Positions 9,902 through 19,284 of a DNA stretch of 64,000 nt are shown here, piece by piece. Positions within the stretch are counted from its first letter, which is position 1, and each line of letters opens with the position of its first letter. The translations under genes and the position numbers were made by a program. The notes under the pieces were generated by a model. It saw only the letters and a list, made by a program, of their open reading frames with translations. It was not told the DNA's origin and searched no databases. The stretch comes from Pseudomonas matsuisoli (lineage in GTDB: Bacteria; Pseudomonadota; Gammaproteobacteria; Pseudomonadales; Pseudomonadaceae), in assembly GCF_014647635.1 (NCBI RefSeq), contig NZ_BMPO01000001.1, forward strand, positions 62,001 through 126,000, given 5' to 3'.

Positions 9902-10615
9902 ATGCCCCGGTCGAAAGAATTCCTGCATGGCGCGCGCGACACATTGCCATTGATCCTGGGCGCGATACCGTTCGGCATCATCTTTGGCGCGCTGGCGATC
10001 GCGGCAGGTTTCAGCACGGGAGAAGTCATGGCTCTGTCGCTTTTGGTGTTCGCAGGCTCTGCGCAATTCATCGCAGTCAGCTTGGTCGCTACAGGGGCTG
10101 GGATCGGGGTCATCTTGCTCACGACCTTCGTCGTTAATCTGCGCCACACCTTGTACAGCGCGACGCTGCAACCGTTCATAAGGCACTTGCCGATACGGTG
10201 GCGCGCGCCCCTCGCGTTTTGGTTGACGGACGAGACCTTCGCCGTCGTGCAGCAGCGCTACGCCACGGTCGCCGCCTCGCCCCACAAGCACTGGTACTTT
10301 CTGGGCTCGTGCCTGTCGATGTACAGCAGCTGGCAGCTGTGTTCATTCGTAGGTGCGGTCTTCGGGCAGGCCGTACCGAACCTCGCCGCCTGGGGACTGG
10401 ATTTCGCGATGATCGCGACCTTCACCGGGATCGTCGTCCCTATGCTGCGTTCCTACCCGCAGGTCGCTGCGGCAGTCGTCGCAGGTGCAACCGCGATGCT
10501 GTGTTACGCCCTACCCTACAAACTGGGTCTCGTCGCTGCCGCATTGGCCGGTATCGTGGTAGGCACTGGATGTGAGCGCCTACGCGCTGCGCAAACGGGG
10601 AGCGCGCCCCGATGA
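9902..10615 (+). CDS. azlC: branched-chain amino acid exporter, large subunit AzlC
   Basis: This 237-residue membrane protein belongs to the AzlC/YgaZ family, which together with a small AzlD/YgaH partner exports valine, leucine and related amino acids. The conserved [13 protein letters not shown] opening and the [12 protein letters not shown] segment are intact, and five or more hydrophobic helices follow. The start is fixed by AAGGAGA placed six bases before the ATG. Its stop overlaps the azlD start by four bases, so the two are translationally coupled. Confidence 0.92.
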   Translation: MPRSKEFLHGARDTLPLILGAIPFGIIFGALAIAAGFSTGEVMALSLLVFAGSAQFIAVSLVATGAGIGVILLTTFVVNLRHTLYSATLQPFIRHLPIRWRAPLAFWLTDETFAVVQQRYATVAASPHKHWYFLGSCLSMYSSWQLCSFVGAVFGQAVPNLAAWGLDFAMIATFTGIVVPMLRSYPQVAAAVVAGATAMLCYALPYKLGLVAAALAGIVVGTGCERLRAAQTGSAPR

Positions 10616-10941
10616 ATGCCTGGTTGATGATAGGTGGGATGCTCGTGATTACCTTCGCTACACGTTATAGCTTCTTCGCCTGGCCGGAGTTACGCTTTCC
10701 CCCGCTGCTGCGGCAAAGCTTGAACTACGTGCCGATCGCCATGCTGGCGGCGATCGTGGTGCCAGGCATGTTCATCCCTGATGGCCAAACGCTGAACGTC
10801 TCATGGCGTAATGCCTATCTGTTGGCCGGCCTGTTCACCGTCGCTGTCGCCGCCATTACGCGCCACTTGCTGGCGACAGTCGTTTGCGGCCTGGCGGCGT
10901 TCTTCTTGCTCCGATGGATGCTCGGGCAGTTGCCGCTGTAG
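10612..10941 (+). CDS. azlD: branched-chain amino acid exporter, small subunit AzlD
   Basis: The 109-residue protein has four hydrophobic segments and matches the AzlD/YgaH family in size and in the ATRYSFF and [13 protein letters not shown] motifs. It is the obligate partner of AzlC in the inner membrane. The ATG overlaps the azlC stop (ATGA), which indicates coupled translation. Confidence 0.92.
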   Translation: MNAWLMIGGMLVITFATRYSFFAWPELRFPPLLRQSLNYVPIAMLAAIVVPGMFIPDGQTLNVSWRNAYLLAGLFTVAVAAITRHLLATVVCGLAAFFLLRWMLGQLPL

Positions 10942-10976
10942 GCGTCTTCTCAGGATCGAATCCGCACTCGCGTTGA

Positions 10977-11546
10977 TCAGCCGGAAAAGCCGGCTTCCAA
11001 CCGAGCTTTCACATTAGGCCACTCGCGATCGGTAATGCTGAACAGGACGGTATCGTCAAGGCGCCCGTCGGCAAGGCGACGGTGGTTGCGCAACAAGCCT
11101 TCGCGTACCGCACCCAGCTTTTCAATGGCGGCCTGCGCTCGAAGGTTGCTGGCAGCCGTCTTCATTTGCACCCGTACAAACTGCCAATTCTCAAAGGCGT
11201 GGCGCAGCATCAGGTATTTAATCGTTGCGTTGAGACCACTGCCGTGTTGCGCGACATCGAGCCAGGTCCAGCCGATTTCCGCTGCTGGCAACGCGTTCAT
11301 GAAATCACCGAAACGCGTCGTGCCGACCAACGTATCGCCCAGCCGAATGGCGAACGGCACGACGAGATTATCCCGTTGATCGGAAATGGCCTGGCGGTAC
11401 CAGTCCGGACGCAAAGGCCCGTTGATGTAGCGCAGTTCTTCGCGGTTACGATCAGCCAGGCTGACCAGCTCCGCAACGTCCGTCTCGGCCAGCGGGTCCA
11501 GGCGCAGAGCGCCGCGTTGCAGGGTGACGGGCTGTGGTTCGAACAT
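10977..11546 (-). CDS. GNAT N-acetyltransferase, RimJ/RimL type
   Basis: The 189-residue protein has the RimJ/RimL arrangement of the GNAT fold: an N-terminal strand pair (LRLDPLAETDVAEL), GWTWLDVAQHGSGLNATIKYLML in place of the acetyl-CoA loop, and the QMKTAASNLRAQAAIEKLGAVREGLLRNH segment typical of RimL-like acetyltransferases. RimL acetylates the N-terminus of L7/L12, but many family members act on other amines, so the substrate is open. It converges on azlCD, leaving 35 bases. Confidence 0.85.
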   Translation of the reverse strand: MFEPQPVTLQRGALRLDPLAETDVAELVSLADRNREELRYINGPLRPDWYRQAISDQRDNLVVPFAIRLGDTLVGTTRFGDFMNALPAAEIGWTWLDVAQHGSGLNATIKYLMLRHAFENWQFVRVQMKTAASNLRAQAAIEKLGAVREGLLRNHRRLADGRLDDTVLFSITDREWPNVKARLEAGFSG

Positions 11547-11934
11547 TAGGGCGATCTCTCGAACGAAAGGGACATCCGACGAAGCACGCTAACAGGCGCG
11601 AAGATTCGACTCAAGGCAACTTCGCACCGATGAATAACGCGCCCTGGCTGCCACGCTTCCATGGTTGAAAACCAACGGGCGCTCAGCATGGAAACGAATG
11701 AAGGGCTACTCGGAAGCTTACCCTTCCAAACCGACATGCGCTGAAGATTTTTCCGCGGGCGCGTCGTTGCCTGACACGACGCAACGACCCTACCCCGCAC
11801 CTATCGACCGCGCGCCGAGCGCGCCGCGATCGATGGCGCCGGGGCACGTGCATTGCTGATTCGGTCGTGACGCCACGCGCCGCGCCGCATAGACTTCCGA
11901 CGCAAAGCGTCGCCGGGAAGGCCACGGAGCTTGC
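11547..11934. other. 388-base intergenic region
   Basis: This is the divergent region between the RimL-like acetyltransferase and the large sensor kinase. No frame gives a credible protein. It must hold the kinase promoter, but no clear sigma-70 or sigma-54 motif was recognised. A GGAG lies just before the kinase ATG. Confidence 0.5.
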
Positions 11935-14900
11935 ATGACCCTATCGATCGGATTGATCACCCTCATTGCCCTGGCCTACATGGCGGTGCTCTTTGCCATC
12001 GCCTTCTACGGTGACCGCCGCAAGACCCCGCTTCCAGCCGGCCTGCGCGCCTGGGTGTACAGCCTGTCGCTGGCGGTCTATTGCACGAGTTGGACGTTTT
12101 TTGGCTCGGTAGGCCAGGCGGCAGAGCAGCTGTGGTCGTTCCTGCCCATCTACCTCGGTCCCGCGCTGCTGATGCTCAGCATGCCCTGGGTGCTGAAAAA
12201 GATGGTGATGATCAGCAAACAGGAAAACATCACATCGATTGCTGACTTCATCGCCGCGCGATACGGCAAATCACAGGCGCTGGCCATCGTCGTTGCGTTG
12301 ATCTGCGTGGTGGGTGTGTTGCCTTACATCGCCCTGCAGCTCAAGGGCATCGTTCTGGGCGTGAACCTGTTGATTGGTGCCAATGCCGATTCTCCGACCA
12401 CCCAGGCCCAGGACACCGCCCTCATCATTTCCGTAGTGCTTGCACTCTTCGCAATCCTGTTCGGCACGCGCAGCCTGGACTCCACCGAACACCACCGCGG
12501 ACTGGTTCTCGCGGTTGCGTTTGAATCGATCATCAAATTGCTGGCGTTCCTCGCGGTGGGTGTCTTTGCTGTCTACACGATGCACGATGGCTTTGGCGAC
12601 CTGTTGAGCCGGGCCCACGCCGACGCGCGACTCGACGCGTACTGGGCGGAAACGGTCAATTGGCCCTATCTGCTCGTGCAGGTCGGCATGTCGATGATCG
12701 CGATCCTTTGCCTGCCTCGGCAGTTTCATGTCGCCGTCGTCGAGAATACCGAAGCGCGCGACGTGGACGTGGCGCGCTGGGTGTTTCCCGCATACCTGTT
12801 GCTCGCAGCCTTATTCGTAGTGCCGATTGCCCTGGCCGGCCAGATGCATTTGCCGGCAGGCGTGATCCCGGACTCCTTCGTCATCAGCTTGCCGCTGGCA
12901 GAGGGGTATCCGATGCTGGCCTTGCTCGCCTTCATCGGCGGCGCATCGGCAGCCACCGGAATGGTGATCGTCGCCAGCGTGGCACTCTCCACCATATTGA
13001 CCAACGACCTGCTGTTGCCATGGCTGTTGCGACGGCAAAACGCCGAGCGGCCATTCGTGCTGTTCCGCTTCTGGATACTGACAGCGCGCCGGGTCAGTAT
13101 CGCCCTCATCGTCCTGCTGGCCTACGTCTGTTACCGGCTGCTGGGCCCTACCGCCAGCCTGGCTACCATTGGCCAAATCGCGTTCGCCGCCATTGGGCAG
13201 CTTGCCCCAGCCATGGTCGGCGCGCTGCTGTGGAAACAAGCCAACCGCCGAGGTGTATTCGCGGGACTGGCCGCGGGAGCGACCTGCTGGGGATACGTGT
13301 TGGTCCTGCCGCAGCTCTCGCGCGCGTTGAATTGGCCACTGAGCACCTTCCCGGGTCTGGAATGGCTGCTCTACCAACCCATCGGTATCAGCGTGGACCC
13401 TATTACCCGGGGGGTCGTAATTTCGCTTTCGGCCAACTTCCTACTGTTCGCGGCGGTATCTCTGCTATCGCGGACACGCGTTTCCGAGCATTGGCAGGCC
13501 AGCCGTTTCGTTGGTCAGGAACTCGGCAATCGGCTAGGTCAGCGACCACTGCTCGCTGTGCAGATTGCCGATCTTATCCTGCTCGCCGGACGCTTCGTCG
13601 GCGAAGAGCGCGCACGCGCCAGTTTCCATGAGTTCGCCAATGCTCAAGGCACACCGCTGACGCCCTCCCAGGCCGCGAACGGCGACTGGATCGCCCATAC
13701 CGAACGGTTGCTGGCTGGGGTGCTGGGCGCGTCGTCGACACGGGCGGTGGTCAAGGCCGCCATCGAAGGCCGGGAGATGCAGGTGGAGGACGTCGTACGT
13801 ATCGCCGACGAGACCTCCGAAGTGCTGCAGTTCAATCGAGCACTGTTGCAGGGCGCAATTGAAAACATCACGCAAGGCATTAGCGTTGCAGACCACGAGC
13901 AGCGGCTGGTGGCCTGGAACCAGCAATACCTCAAGCTCTTCGAATACCCGGACGAGTTGATCCAAGTGGGCCGCCCTATCGGCGACATCATTCGCTTCAA
14001 TGCCGAGCGCGGTCTTTGCGGGCCAGGCGATCCCGCCGAGCACGTGGAGAAACGTCTTTTCTGGATGCGCCAAGGCACCCCGCATACGTCCGAGCGCTTG
14101 TTCCCCAACGGCCGAGTCATCGAACTCATCGGCAATCCGATGCCCGGTGGTGGCTTCGTCATGAGCTTCACCGACATCACCGAGTTCCGGGAGGCGGAGA
14201 ACGCCCTCAAGGCGGCGAACGAAGGCTTGGAACAACGCGTGACCGAACGCACCTGCGAACTCTCGGAGCTGAACGCTGCACTCAGCAAGGCCATGGCTCA
14301 CGCCGAAGCGGCCAACCAGTCGAAAACGCGATTTCTCGCTGCGGTCAGCCATGACCTCATGCAGCCACTGAACGCTGCGCGTCTGTTCTCCGCGGCACTG
14401 GCGCATCAGGAGGCGCTAGGCGCCGATGCCGCCTCGCTGGTTCGCCAGCTCGACAGTGCGCTCCGCTCGTCCGAAGACCTCATCACCGATCTGCTCGATA
14501 TCTCGCGCCTGGAAAGCGGCCGGCTCAACCCCGAGCGCAGTGTGTTTCCTATCCAGATGCTGTTCGAGACACTGGGCAGTGAATTCACGGCATTGGCGCA
14601 AGAACAAGGCGTCACGCTGCGAATCGTATGCAGTGGCGCCTTCGTCGACAGCGATATCAAGATGCTGCGACGGGTCCTGCAAAACTTCCTGACGAACGCC
14701 TTTCGGTACGCTAAAGGCACGGTATTGCTCGGCATACGGCGGGACGGAATGCGGCTTCGGGTGGAGGTGTGGGATCGCGGCCCCGGCATTCCCAAGAACA
14801 AGCAGCAAGAGATCTTCGAGGAGTTCAAGCGCCTGGATAGCCATCAGACCCGCGCCGAAAAAGGCCTTGGGCTGGGTCTCGCCATTGCCGATGGGCTTTG

Positions 14901-15408
14901 CCGCGTGCTGGACCATCCCCTTTCAGTCAGGTCGTGGCCTGGGCGAGGTAGCGTGTTTAGCGTTGCCGTGCCGCTGGCCGCGCGTCCCGTCACGGCTGTC
15001 ACCGCGCCGATTGCCGTGCAGAACGACAGCGCGTTGTCTGGCTTACGCGTCCTCTGCGTCGATAACGAAGAAAGCATCCTTGCCGGTATGCACAGCCTGT
15101 TGACGCGTTGGAATTGCACCGTGTCCGTCGCGCGTAACCGCATGGAATGTGGACAGGTGCTGGACGGCGCTCAGCCGCCACAGCTCATCCTCGCCGATTA
15201 CCATCTCGACAGTGGCGATACCGGAACCGCCGTGGTGGATTGGATCCGCTCAGCAGGATTGCCAGGACTGCCCGCCGTGATCATCAGTGCAGATGGTCAT
15301 CCGGAACGTATTGCCGAAATTCGCGCGTGCCATTGCGACTATTTACCCAAGCCATTGAAGCCGGCAGCGCTGCGCGCACTTATCAGCCGTCATCTCATGA
15401 AAGCCTAA
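11935..15408 (+). CDS. hybrid histidine kinase fused to a sodium/solute symporter domain
   Basis: This 1157-residue inner-membrane protein joins a transporter to a signalling kinase. Residues 1 to about 500 form a sodium:solute symporter domain with 13 or so helices. A linker leads to a PAS domain (about 640-745) and a short coiled coil. A dimerisation/phosphoacceptor helix carries His806 in SHDLMQPLNAARL. An ATPase domain follows (about 905-1020, with NFLTNAFRYAKG, DRGPGIP and GLGLGLAI), then a C-terminal receiver with phospho-acceptor Asp1088 in LADYHLD. The same architecture and almost the same length occur in Pseudomonas PA3271 and, without the receiver, in CbrA. It probably senses a transported metabolite, but neither ligand nor partner regulator is encoded nearby. 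Confidence 0.9.
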   Translation: MTLSIGLITLIALAYMAVLFAIAFYGDRRKTPLPAGLRAWVYSLSLAVYCTSWTFFGSVGQAAEQLWSFLPIYLGPALLMLSMPWVLKKMVMISKQENITSIADFIAARYGKSQALAIVVALICVVGVLPYIALQLKGIVLGVNLLIGANADSPTTQAQDTALIISVVLALFAILFGTRSLDSTEHHRGLVLAVAFESIIKLLAFLAVGVFAVYTMHDGFGDLLSRAHADARLDAYWAETVNWPYLLVQVGMSMIAILCLPRQFHVAVVENTEARDVDVARWVFPAYLLLAALFVVPIALAGQMHLPAGVIPDSFVISLPLAEGYPMLALLAFIGGASAATGMVIVASVALSTILTNDLLLPWLLRRQNAERPFVLFRFWILTARRVSIALIVLLAYVCYRLLGPTASLATIGQIAFAAIGQLAPAMVGALLWKQANRRGVFAGLAAGATCWGYVLVLPQLSRALNWPLSTFPGLEWLLYQPIGISVDPITRGVVISLSANFLLFAAVSLLSRTRVSEHWQASRFVGQELGNRLGQRPLLAVQIADLILLAGRFVGEERARASFHEFANAQGTPLTPSQAANGDWIAHTERLLAGVLGASSTRAVVKAAIEGREMQVEDVVRIADETSEVLQFNRALLQGAIENITQGISVADHEQRLVAWNQQYLKLFEYPDELIQVGRPIGDIIRFNAERGLCGPGDPAEHVEKRLFWMRQGTPHTSERLFPNGRVIELIGNPMPGGGFVMSFTDITEFREAENALKAANEGLEQRVTERTCELSELNAALSKAMAHAEAANQSKTRFLAAVSHDLMQPLNAARLFSAALAHQEALGADAASLVRQLDSALRSSEDLITDLLDISRLESGRLNPERSVFPIQMLFETLGSEFTALAQEQGVTLRIVCSGAFVDSDIKMLRRVLQNFLTNAFRYAKGTVLLGIRRDGMRLRVEVWDRGPGIPKNKQQEIFEEFKRLDSHQTRAEKGLGLGLAIADGLCRVLDHPLSVRSWPGRGSVFSVAVPLAARPVTAVTAPIAVQNDSALSGLRVLCVDNEESILAGMHSLLTRWNCTVSVARNRMECGQVLDGAQPPQLILADYHLDSGDTGTAVVDWIRSAGLPGLPAVIISADGHPERIAEIRACHCDYLPKPLKPAALRALISRHLMKA

Positions 15409-15917
15409 GGGATACTGGCCACTGGAATACGCCGTCTGGTTCAAAAAAATGCTTGCCATGACGGCATGCGCACGATCTAGAAATGGCTCAAAAACAATCC
15501 ACAAAAGCTGTGGATAACTTCGTGGATAAGATGGTGGAAAGTCTCCGAAACCCTTGTTTCACGGGCACTTCACTTAAATTGACGCTTTTTTCATCACTCC
15601 AAAAAATCTATATTTTTCAGCAACTTGCGAAACACACTTCGTCAAACCCAGTGTTTTCGGGCCTCTGTGAATGTCAATACCTTTACTGCTTTGTGAATGT
15701 GCACAACTTAAATTAAGTGGGCACACACATGCCCCCAAACGGGGCGAAGCGTCGTAGCCCTTGCCGGGTGCGGGATGCCTGAAAATCAAGTGGAAATATC
15801 TCCAGTAGTCAGCCTGCACTAGCCCTTGATCTTGTAAAAAAGACATTGCAGGCTCGGCGCGTTGTCAACCCATTTTGCGCTTCGTGTGCCCCCTCTTTCA
15901 GGAACAAGGTCCGACGT
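15409..15917. other. AT-rich intergenic region with DnaA-box-like motifs
   Basis: These 509 bases separate the sensor kinase from ydbH. The first 300 are clearly richer in A and T than the flanking genes. A 77-codon frame at 15483-15716 exists but has no ribosome-binding site and a random-looking product. The DnaA-box-like cluster at 15495-15529 is listed separately. The end of the region must hold the ydbH promoter. Confidence 0.55.
15495..15529. promoter_or_regulatory. cluster of DnaA-box-like 9-mers
   Basis: On the minus strand the region 15509-15517 reads TTATCCACA, a perfect consensus DnaA box. Positions 15521-15529 read TTATCCACG on the same strand (one mismatch). Positions 15495-15503 carry CAATCCACA on the plus strand (two mismatches). 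Three such 9-mers in 35 bases next to an AT-rich stretch is unusual; function is unproven. Confidence 0.45.
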
Positions 15918-18530
15918 GTGGTAAGAGACCGGTCCACCTCCCTTTTTCGTAGAGCGGCGATGAGCGCCGCAAGCGCGCTTGCGGCGCTTCTCGTACTTTT
16001 ATTGATTGCCTATGCCATAGCCGTCGCGGGACTCAAGCGCCAAGGTATCGAACTGGCCTGGCACGGCTTGGGATGGGCAAGCGCGGGCCCCACCGTCGAC
16101 TATCTGGCAATACGCCAGACGAACGCCGGAGGTGAATGGTTTATAGAACTCGAATCGCTGCGCGTAGGATGGCAAACCGCCTGGCTGCCCGACGACGTCC
16201 AAGTTGCCGACGCGCGTATTGCGTGGACGCCCTCGGCCAAAGATTCGGTACCTGATACCCCTGCAGAACTGGATATCGCGCAATTACCCCCGCTGCCCCA
16301 GTGGCTACCAGAGCACGTGAACATCCGGCATTTCACCGCAGCGCTGCCCTGTCCCATGGGCCGTTGCCAGCTGAACGGCAACATTCAAACGACCCACGAC
16401 GGCGCAGGTGGACCGCTAGAAGTACACATTCAACTGGAACGTGCAGCGCATACAGCGGCGCTGGATCTTGAATTAACCAGGTCGCTCGATCGGGTGGGTG
16501 TCGTTGGCGATCTTGTATTGGATGGCGTCACTCGCGGGCGTGTAGATACGGCGTTCGAGCTCGACCCCATGCGGCAACGATGGACGGGGCTTCTCGATAT
16601 TTCAGAGCTGCGGGAAGCGCCCTGGTTGTGGGAGTGGGCAAAGGAATGGCTGACGCTACCGGATGACCGTTTGCCGCCGCAGGACATGACGCTGGCCGCA
16701 AATTGGCGACTGGACCTACCGCCGGGCCCTATTGACGTCCAGCGATTGATGGCGGCGAACGGAAGCGCCGCGGTACGGCTGACCGTGCCAACACCCTGGC
16801 CCGTGCCGGGCGTTGGCAGCCTGTACGGTAGGCTCGATACCGAATGGTCCGCCGCGGATGGACTCTGGCTGCCACGAAGACTGGACGCCGATCTCCTTCT
16901 CGATGAGCCACAAGGCGATTGGCTGAAAGGCATTCCCAGCGGCATGCGCCCTTCACGCCTGGGCTTCAGTGCGCGGCCGCTTCCAACGGCGGCTGCGACC
17001 GCGCCAGGCGTGCTGCCGGTCAAAGTGGACGTCCAGGTTTACGGCCCTACCGAACTGCGCGTACAGGGCGATGCGCAGGTCGATACGGCCAATCGCAGCC
17101 TTGCACTCGACAATACCCGTCTCACTGCGAAAGCGGCCTCGATTCAATGGGGCGACGTGACCGTGCTGGGCCTGGACATGCAATTGGCGATGGACGCGAA
17201 ACTCGATCCCGACCGTTTCACCGCGACACTGAATAAAGGATCGCGCGTGCAAACCCGAGAACTCGGGACAGCGGATGCTAGCGGCGGGCTGACACTGGAG
17301 CGGCTGGACCTGACCGCAACGCCCATTCACGTTGCCACCGGCTTCGATACGGGTGGCGGTCTCGGCGCGCTGACGTTCAATGGCAACGTGTCGGTGCGCA
17401 CCGAACGCTTCGTGCAGTCCGCCCTCAAGCCCCAGGGCTGGCGATGGCAAGGCACGGTCCAAGGCGATTTGGACCGGCAGCGCTTGCAGGGCACGTTAAC
17501 CGGCGACAGCGGGATCGGCATACAAACGGATATCACCAATCGCGCCGGCCAAGGTCAGTCCATCGTTCTGCAAGGCAATGAGCTCTTTTTCCGAGCCGGT
17601 AACCCGATACGCGAAAGCCTTGCAGCATGGCCGGAGACGCTGACCCTGGGAAATGGTCGCTTGCGGTGGAATGGGAACCTCACCCTGGCGCCCGGACGGC
17701 CCCTTACCGCGACCTTAGTCGCGGATGGCAGCGGTATCGCGGGCATCTACGATCGCTTCGAGTTCGAAGGAATGGATGTGAAAGCGACCGTAAGCATCGA
17801 GAACGATCGTTTATCCATTACGTTGCCTGCGGCCCAGGTCAGGGAGTTGAATCCAGGGCTGCCGATCGGGCCGCTCCATTTGGCGGGCGGCTATGCTGCG
17901 TCCCTGGACGCGCCTACCCAGGGCAGCTTGCACTGGCAACGTGCGCACCTGCGCTTTGCCCAAGGCCAATTCGAACTCGCGCCAGACCAATGGGACCTTG
18001 CGCGCAATACGGGCCGGACACACGTCCGCATGGTCGGCCTGGACCTTGCCGAGCTTTTACGGCTCTACCCCACCGAAGGCCTGACTGGCTCCGGTACGCT
18101 TGACGGAGAGATGCCAGTGAGATTCGCCGGCAAGGGGCCAATCATCGAGAACGGCAAGGTAACCGCCCGGTCGCTTGGCGGCGTGTTGAGCTTTCGGTCC
18201 GAGCGCATTCGTGCACTGGGCAGCACCAACCCGGGCATGAAGCTGGTGGCCGATGCCTTGCAGGACTTTCGCTATCGCGCGCTGAACAGTGGCGTCGACT
18301 ATGCCGAAGACGGCACACTTCAACTGTCCCTGCGGCTTGAAGGTAGCAATCCGGCTATCGAGAAAGGACGGCAGATCAACTTCAACATCAACCTGGAAGA
18401 GGACATCCCGGCCTTGCTGACCAGTCTGCAACTCACCGATCGCGTGAGCGAAACCATTCAGCGACGTGTCCAGGAAAGCCTGCAACGACGCAACAAACCG
18501 GCCGCGCCTGCCACGGAGGTTACCCCCTGA
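15918..18530 (+). CDS. ydbH: YdbH-like AsmA-family envelope protein
   Basis: The protein (about 870 aa) has one N-terminal membrane anchor (AALLVLLLIAYAIAVAG) and then a very long periplasmic region of beta-rich repeats, ending in the conserved YdbH C-terminal block (FNINLEEDIPALLTSLQLTDRVSETIQ). YdbH, TamB and YhdP are AsmA-like proteins proposed to bridge inner and outer membrane and move phospholipids outward; YdbH works with the lipoprotein YnbE. The downstream genes here are exactly ynbE and ydbL, which settles the identity. The start is uncertain: GTG at 15918 has AAGG nine bases before it, while ATG at 15960 and TTG at 15846 are alternatives. Confidence 0.88.
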   Translation: MVRDRSTSLFRRAAMSAASALAALLVLLLIAYAIAVAGLKRQGIELAWHGLGWASAGPTVDYLAIRQTNAGGEWFIELESLRVGWQTAWLPDDVQVADARIAWTPSAKDSVPDTPAELDIAQLPPLPQWLPEHVNIRHFTAALPCPMGRCQLNGNIQTTHDGAGGPLEVHIQLERAAHTAALDLELTRSLDRVGVVGDLVLDGVTRGRVDTAFELDPMRQRWTGLLDISELREAPWLWEWAKEWLTLPDDRLPPQDMTLAANWRLDLPPGPIDVQRLMAANGSAAVRLTVPTPWPVPGVGSLYGRLDTEWSAADGLWLPRRLDADLLLDEPQGDWLKGIPSGMRPSRLGFSARPLPTAAATAPGVLPVKVDVQVYGPTELRVQGDAQVDTANRSLALDNTRLTAKAASIQWGDVTVLGLDMQLAMDAKLDPDRFTATLNKGSRVQTRELGTADASGGLTLERLDLTATPIHVATGFDTGGGLGALTFNGNVSVRTERFVQSALKPQGWRWQGTVQGDLDRQRLQGTLTGDSGIGIQTDITNRAGQGQSIVLQGNELFFRAGNPIRESLAAWPETLTLGNGRLRWNGNLTLAPGRPLTATLVADGSGIAGIYDRFEFEGMDVKATVSIENDRLSITLPAAQVRELNPGLPIGPLHLAGGYAASLDAPTQGSLHWQRAHLRFAQGQFELAPDQWDLARNTGRTHVRMVGLDLAELLRLYPTEGLTGSGTLDGEMPVRFAGKGPIIENGKVTARSLGGVLSFRSERIRALGSTNPGMKLVADALQDFRYRALNSGVDYAEDGTLQLSLRLEGSNPAIEKGRQINFNINLEEDIPALLTSLQLTDRVSETIQRRVQESLQRRNKPAAPATEVTP

Positions 18531-18718
18531 TGCCGCTACGCTTGCTTAGCCCTGTGCTTCTGACGTTATTCATCTGCGCCTGCACCCCGACCGTGCAGCT
18601 CGCCGTGCCAAACGAGCCGATCAACATCAACCTGAACGTCAAAATCGAGCACGAAATCTATATCAAGGTCGACAAGGCGTTGGACGGCATCATCAGCGAA
18701 TCCAGCGGACTGTTTTAA
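18530..18718 (+). CDS. ynbE: YnbE-like outer-membrane lipoprotein
   Basis: The 62-residue lipoprotein has a short signal sequence with the lipobox LFICAC and then the YnbE motif PTVQLAVPNEPININLNVKIEHEIYIKVD. In Escherichia coli YnbE multimerises and extends the YdbH bridge to the outer membrane. Its ATG shares one base with the ydbH stop, and GGAGG lies about ten bases upstream, so it is translationally coupled to ydbH. Confidence 0.93.
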   Translation: MPLRLLSPVLLTLFICACTPTVQLAVPNEPININLNVKIEHEIYIKVDKALDGIISESSGLF

Positions 18719-18729
18719 GGAGCCTGCCC

Positions 18730-19071
18730 ATGCGTTTGAAATTTCCCTTCATCGTTGCGCTGCTCGCCGCCATCAGCGTTCCCGCGTTCGCGCTTAACCT
18801 CAACGAGGCCATGAGCGCGCTAGGTGGCGCGAAGGAAAGCGGCCAGGTAGGCGAACAACCCAACGGTTATTTGGGCGTGGTTCAGGCCAGCCCGCGAGCC
18901 CAGGAAATCGCCGAACTCATCAATGGCGCACGCCGCGCCGAATACCAAAAAGTCGCGCAGCAAAACGGTATTCAGCTGGGTGACGTCGAAGCGATCGCCG
19001 GACAAAAAGCACTGGACCGCACGCCATCAGGGCAATACATCCAGCTCAATGGCAAGTGGGTGAAGAAGTAG
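18730..19071 (+). CDS. ydbL: YdbL-like periplasmic protein (DUF1318)
   Basis: The 113-residue protein has a cleavable signal peptide (about 21 residues, VPAFA-L) and the DUF1318 core: an opening LNEAMSALGGAKESGQVGEQ, a helical ELINGARRAEYQKVA, and a C-terminal GQYIQLNGKWVKK. YdbL associates genetically with YdbH-YnbE and is thought to modulate or protect that complex. A TAAGGAG motif follows the ynbE stop and gives an 11-base gap, so all three form one operon. Confidence 0.92.
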   Translation: MRLKFPFIVALLAAISVPAFALNLNEAMSALGGAKESGQVGEQPNGYLGVVQASPRAQEIAELINGARRAEYQKVAQQNGIQLGDVEAIAGQKALDRTPSGQYIQLNGKWVKK

Positions 19072-19148
19072 GCATAGGACAGGCGACTGAAGTCGCCCCT
19101 ACAGGAAGCGGGCGTGCGGAAACACTTTTGATTTTGTCGGGGTGACGG

Positions 19149-19193
19149 GACGGCCATCCGTGGGGCGGCCATCTGCGGGGCGGCCATCCGCTG
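19149..19193. repeat. three imperfect tandem copies of a GCGGCCATC unit
   Basis: Three adjacent units of about 15 bases share the core GGGCGGCCATCYG. The core recurs once in the large hairpin at 55.7 kb, which suggests relics of the same dispersed repeat family. The flanks also carry two copies of GTCGCCCCTACA, at about 19092 and 19195. Confidence 0.6.
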
Positions 19194-19213
19194 TAGTCGC
19201 CCCTACAATTTCC

Positions 19214-19227
19214 TTGACTCAGGTCAA
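19214..19227. promoter_or_regulatory. Anr/FNR box upstream of hemN
   Basis: The sequence TTGACTCAGGTCAA is a perfect palindrome of the Anr/FNR type (TTGAC-N4-GTCAA). It lies 58 bases upstream of the hemN start, where an activator site for oxygen-limited expression is expected, and the anr gene follows hemN. Confidence 0.82.
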
Positions 19228-19284
19228 TGGCCTCAGCCGAAGCCTCATTAACATGGCGGGCATCCCTGCTTCCCGGAGCCCGCC

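Noticed and set aside
9662-10291. A 210-codon N-terminal extension of the LplT-like protein on the minus strand
   Set aside because: It overlaps azlC, has shadow-like Gln/Arg-rich composition, and the LplT family begins at the FITQALAAFNDN region just after 9661.
13534-14406. A 290-codon minus-strand frame inside the hybrid kinase gene
   Set aside because: It is antisense to PAS and kinase motifs that are clearly in frame on the plus strand.
15483-15716. A 77-codon frame in the ydbH upstream region
   Set aside because: No ribosome-binding site, an AT-driven random product, and it contains the DnaA-box-like cluster.
15495-15717. A chromosomal replication origin
   Set aside because: Only one perfect DnaA box; no dnaA, dnaN, rpmH or gidA gene nearby and no clear 13-mer array.
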